Part shown: in pieces, positions 5,801 to 6,791 of the stretch
How the letters are laid out: every line of letters starts with the position of its first letter
How positions within the stretch are numbered: the first letter of the stretch is position 1
Assembly (NCBI GenBank): GCA_002382045.1
Contig: DFZJ01000194.1
Location: 28,061-34,851 of the forward strand
DNA length: 6,791 nt
Direction of reading: 5' to 3'
Origin: Syntrophaceae bacterium UBA4059
GTDB taxonomy: Bacteria > Desulfobacterota > Syntrophia > Syntrophales > Smithellaceae
Made by a program: the position numbers and the translations under genes
The notes under the pieces: model-generated
What the model saw: only the letters and a program-made list of their open reading frames with translations
Told to the model about the DNA's origin: nothing
The model's database searches: none

Positions 5801-6791
5801 CGAGCCGTTGGTTTCCTGCGGAAAGTCTGGCAAATAAGGGTAAAACCAGACCGGAACAACGCTTCCCGAGTCGTTCGCATGTCTCGCGAATGTCCTGTTC
5901 GGTGGGTAAGAATATTAGAATATCTTCAAAACGTCGTTCGCGCTGTAAATCTTCCACACAGGCCACGACTTCATCCACATAGGTTGTTTCACCCTTTTCT
6001 TCCAGCACGGGATCAATGGGCCGGTAGCTCACTTCGACCGGATACATCCGTCCGGAAACCTCGATGATCGGGGCGTCATGAAAGGCCCGGGCAAATTTGG
6101 ATGTGTCAATCGTGGCGGAAGTGATAATCAGCTTCAGGTCTTTTCTTTTCGAGAGCAGGGTGTGCAAATAGCCTAAAATGAAATCGATGTTGAGGCTGCG
6201 CTCATGGGCTTCATCCACAATGATCGTATCATAGGCCAGCAAATCCCGGTCCTGGGCGGTTTCGGCCAGCAGCATGCCGTCGGTCATGACTTTGATCAGC
6301 GGTTCGGCAGACGTTTTTTCTTCAAAACGGATTTTGTAAGATACGGCTTCACCGACTTGCTGGTTCAGTTCAGAAGCGATACGTGAGGCGATGGTGACGG
6401 TGGCAATCCGCCGGGGTTGCGTCAGGCCGATCAGGCCGCGTAGTCCACGGCCTGCCGCCAGACACATCTTGGGGATCTGTGTTGTCTTGCCTGAGCCTGT
6501 TTCGCCGGTAATAACCACGACCTGGTTTTTTTTGATGGTATCGATAATGAGCTGCCGTTTGGCGGAGATGGGCAGTTCGGGAGAAAATCCAAAAGCGGGA
6601 ATGCTCCGTTTACGATTCTGAACACGCCGGCTGGAGATATCATATCTTTTTTGCAGCCGGGAAAGATTATTCTGTATCATATCCGGTCGTCCGGAAGCCC
6701 GGCCATCCGTGGCTTTGAGTGTCTGCAGAAGATGGTGATAATCTGCAATCATCATATCATCAGCATGATGCTCAATATGGCGGCCAAATCG
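2853..6791 (-). CDS. hrpA: ATP-dependent RNA helicase HrpA (DEAH-box), 5' end probably outside window
   Basis: This is a very large DEAH/RHA-type RNA helicase. Counting from the ATG at 6755 it has 1300 residues. Motor motifs are Walker A GETGSGKT (84-91), Ia TQPRR (112-116), DEAH (181-184), SAT (213-215), motif V ATNIAETSLT (331-340) and motif VI QRKGRCGR (379-386). Winged-helix and HA2 ratchet regions follow (about 410-590), then an OB-like segment (about 640-720). The long C-terminal DUF3418 region (about 725-1300) marks HrpA rather than the shorter HrpB. In E. coli HrpA acts in the cytoplasm on mRNA and has been linked to fimbrial mRNA processing and to rescue of collided ribosomes. The frame stays open from 6755 to the window edge, adding 12 codons (RFGRHIEHHADD). 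These resemble the E. coli N-terminus as I recall it (ALQQRLDSLMLRD) and no ribosome site precedes 6755, so the real start likely lies a few codons beyond the window. No frameshift is seen. The gene is followed on the same strand by the toxin-antitoxin operon. Confidence 0.95.
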   Translation of the reverse strand, partial: RFGRHIEHHADDMMIADYHHLLQTLKATDGRASGRPDMIQNNLSRLQKRYDISSRRVQNRKRSIPAFGFSPELPISAKRQLIIDTIKKNQVVVITGETGSGKTTQIPKMCLAAGRGLRGLIGLTQPRRIATVTIASRIASELNQQVGEAVSYKIRFEEKTSAEPLIKVMTDGMLLAETAQDRDLLAYDTIIVDEAHERSLNIDFILGYLHTLLSKRKDLKLIITSATIDTSKFARAFHDAPIIEVSGRMYPVEVSYRPIDPVLEEKGETTYVDEVVACVEDLQRERRFEDILIFLPTEQDIRETCERLGKRCSGLVLPLFARLSAGNQRLVFSPAREQKIIVATNIAETSLTIPGIKYVIDAGLARILEYNPRSQTTGLPIKPVSRSSADQRKGRCGRVQDGICIRLYSREDFAERPLYTTPEILRSNLAGVILRMLSLNLGLITSFPFIDRPHPKNIRDGIEILRDLGALTRDENETEAEHYKLTEIGQIMSQFPLDPRVSRMIIEAKKESCINEIAVIAAALSIQDPRERPYDKIDQAAAAHAQFAHPESDFLTYLQIWNRYSDNLEKMQSQSKLRKFCRDHFLSYRRMVEWRDIYHQILEIITGKNIAPKHRKPVKIEIDQTISDKIHRSILSGYLSNIAQKKEKNFYTAAKSREVMLYPGSGLFNKGGPWIVASEISLTSRVFARNAANIKSEWLEELGREHCRYTWWAAHWEKNRGQVVALEKVILFGLTIVEQRTVAYERINPEEAKKIFIREALVTGEVGRKLPFLTHNLSLWDKIKTMEDKLRKRGIAVDEETIAELYEQRLPLISDIRSLQKLIRDKGNDDFLRFREEDFIAEDPDPLDLNQYPDHIKIGNAALACHYRFEPGRAQDGVTVSVPLGLIAKAASENIEKHLPSLLREKVLYMLKSLPKNVRQKLPPLVQIAKTFSQRETIAENSLPMALSRYLLHEYKLTVPVDSWALEKLPPHLNIRYSVIDDQGSEVTNSRNIGKLQQELIEQVHQTSLTAYRRQWEKDNITSWNFGPLPENIELMGQHGLAGYAYPALQVTDGVINLRLFSNPQEAAISHLQGVAALYDIHFAEKLRQLKKNIVPGGELKNQVANIGNPKHLEQAIMDRVKKDLFYHPWRSPEAFISHANAVDTKILPYGQQVVSSITPVIRSFTDTFDLLQKLIQKNRANNPVLKFLKATLTELHGLIPINFPMLYAFDRLRDLPRYCKALSIRAERGSLNLAATESKLQNVSLYAKHYQEIIDNTAPTASVEKKNKTDELSWMIEEYKVSLFAQELKTPYPVSPKRLHQLIEEIGKIIY

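Overview
The window looks like ordinary chromosome from a Gram-negative bacterium of mid-range GC content. The best guess is a Desulfobacterota (deltaproteobacterial, Syntrophus/Smithella-like) genome. This rests only on a general resemblance of the helicase and aminotransferase proteins to that group, and no marker gene is present. There is no rRNA, tRNA, CRISPR array, insertion sequence or phage gene, and no gene-free stretch longer than about 80 bases.

Layout. Left block, + strand (1-2074): the last 56 codons of a small membrane protein; a HAD-superfamily IB phosphatase of the MtnX/SerB type that starts on the last base of the preceding stop codon; and, 32 bp later, a complete fold-type I PLP aminotransferase. 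The spacing suggests one operon. Right block, - strand (2090-6791): a very long HrpA-type DEAH-box RNA helicase that runs off the right edge, followed in the same orientation by a two-gene toxin-antitoxin module (Phd/YefM-type antitoxin, then VapC-type PIN ribonuclease). The two blocks converge at 2074/2090, only 15 bp apart.

How the parts work together. The phosphatase and aminotransferase are probably metabolic partners. Methionine salvage or a serine/phosphoserine-like route would fit, but the substrate cannot be read from the sequence. The toxin-antitoxin pair is self-contained: the 79-bp gap after hrpA carries a good sigma70-type promoter (TTGACA, 17-bp spacer, TAAACT), a strong ribosome binding site and two kinds of repeat that could be operators. 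The helicase is full-length in its visible part, with intact motor motifs and the long HrpA-specific C-terminal region. Its true start codon is probably just outside the window.

I find no evidence of a new multi-gene system. The points worth a second look are the missing fourth acidic residue in the PIN toxin, the layered operator-like repeats at the toxin-antitoxin promoter, the CxxCxxC cluster in the phosphatase, the phosphatase-aminotransferase pairing, and the helicase start.
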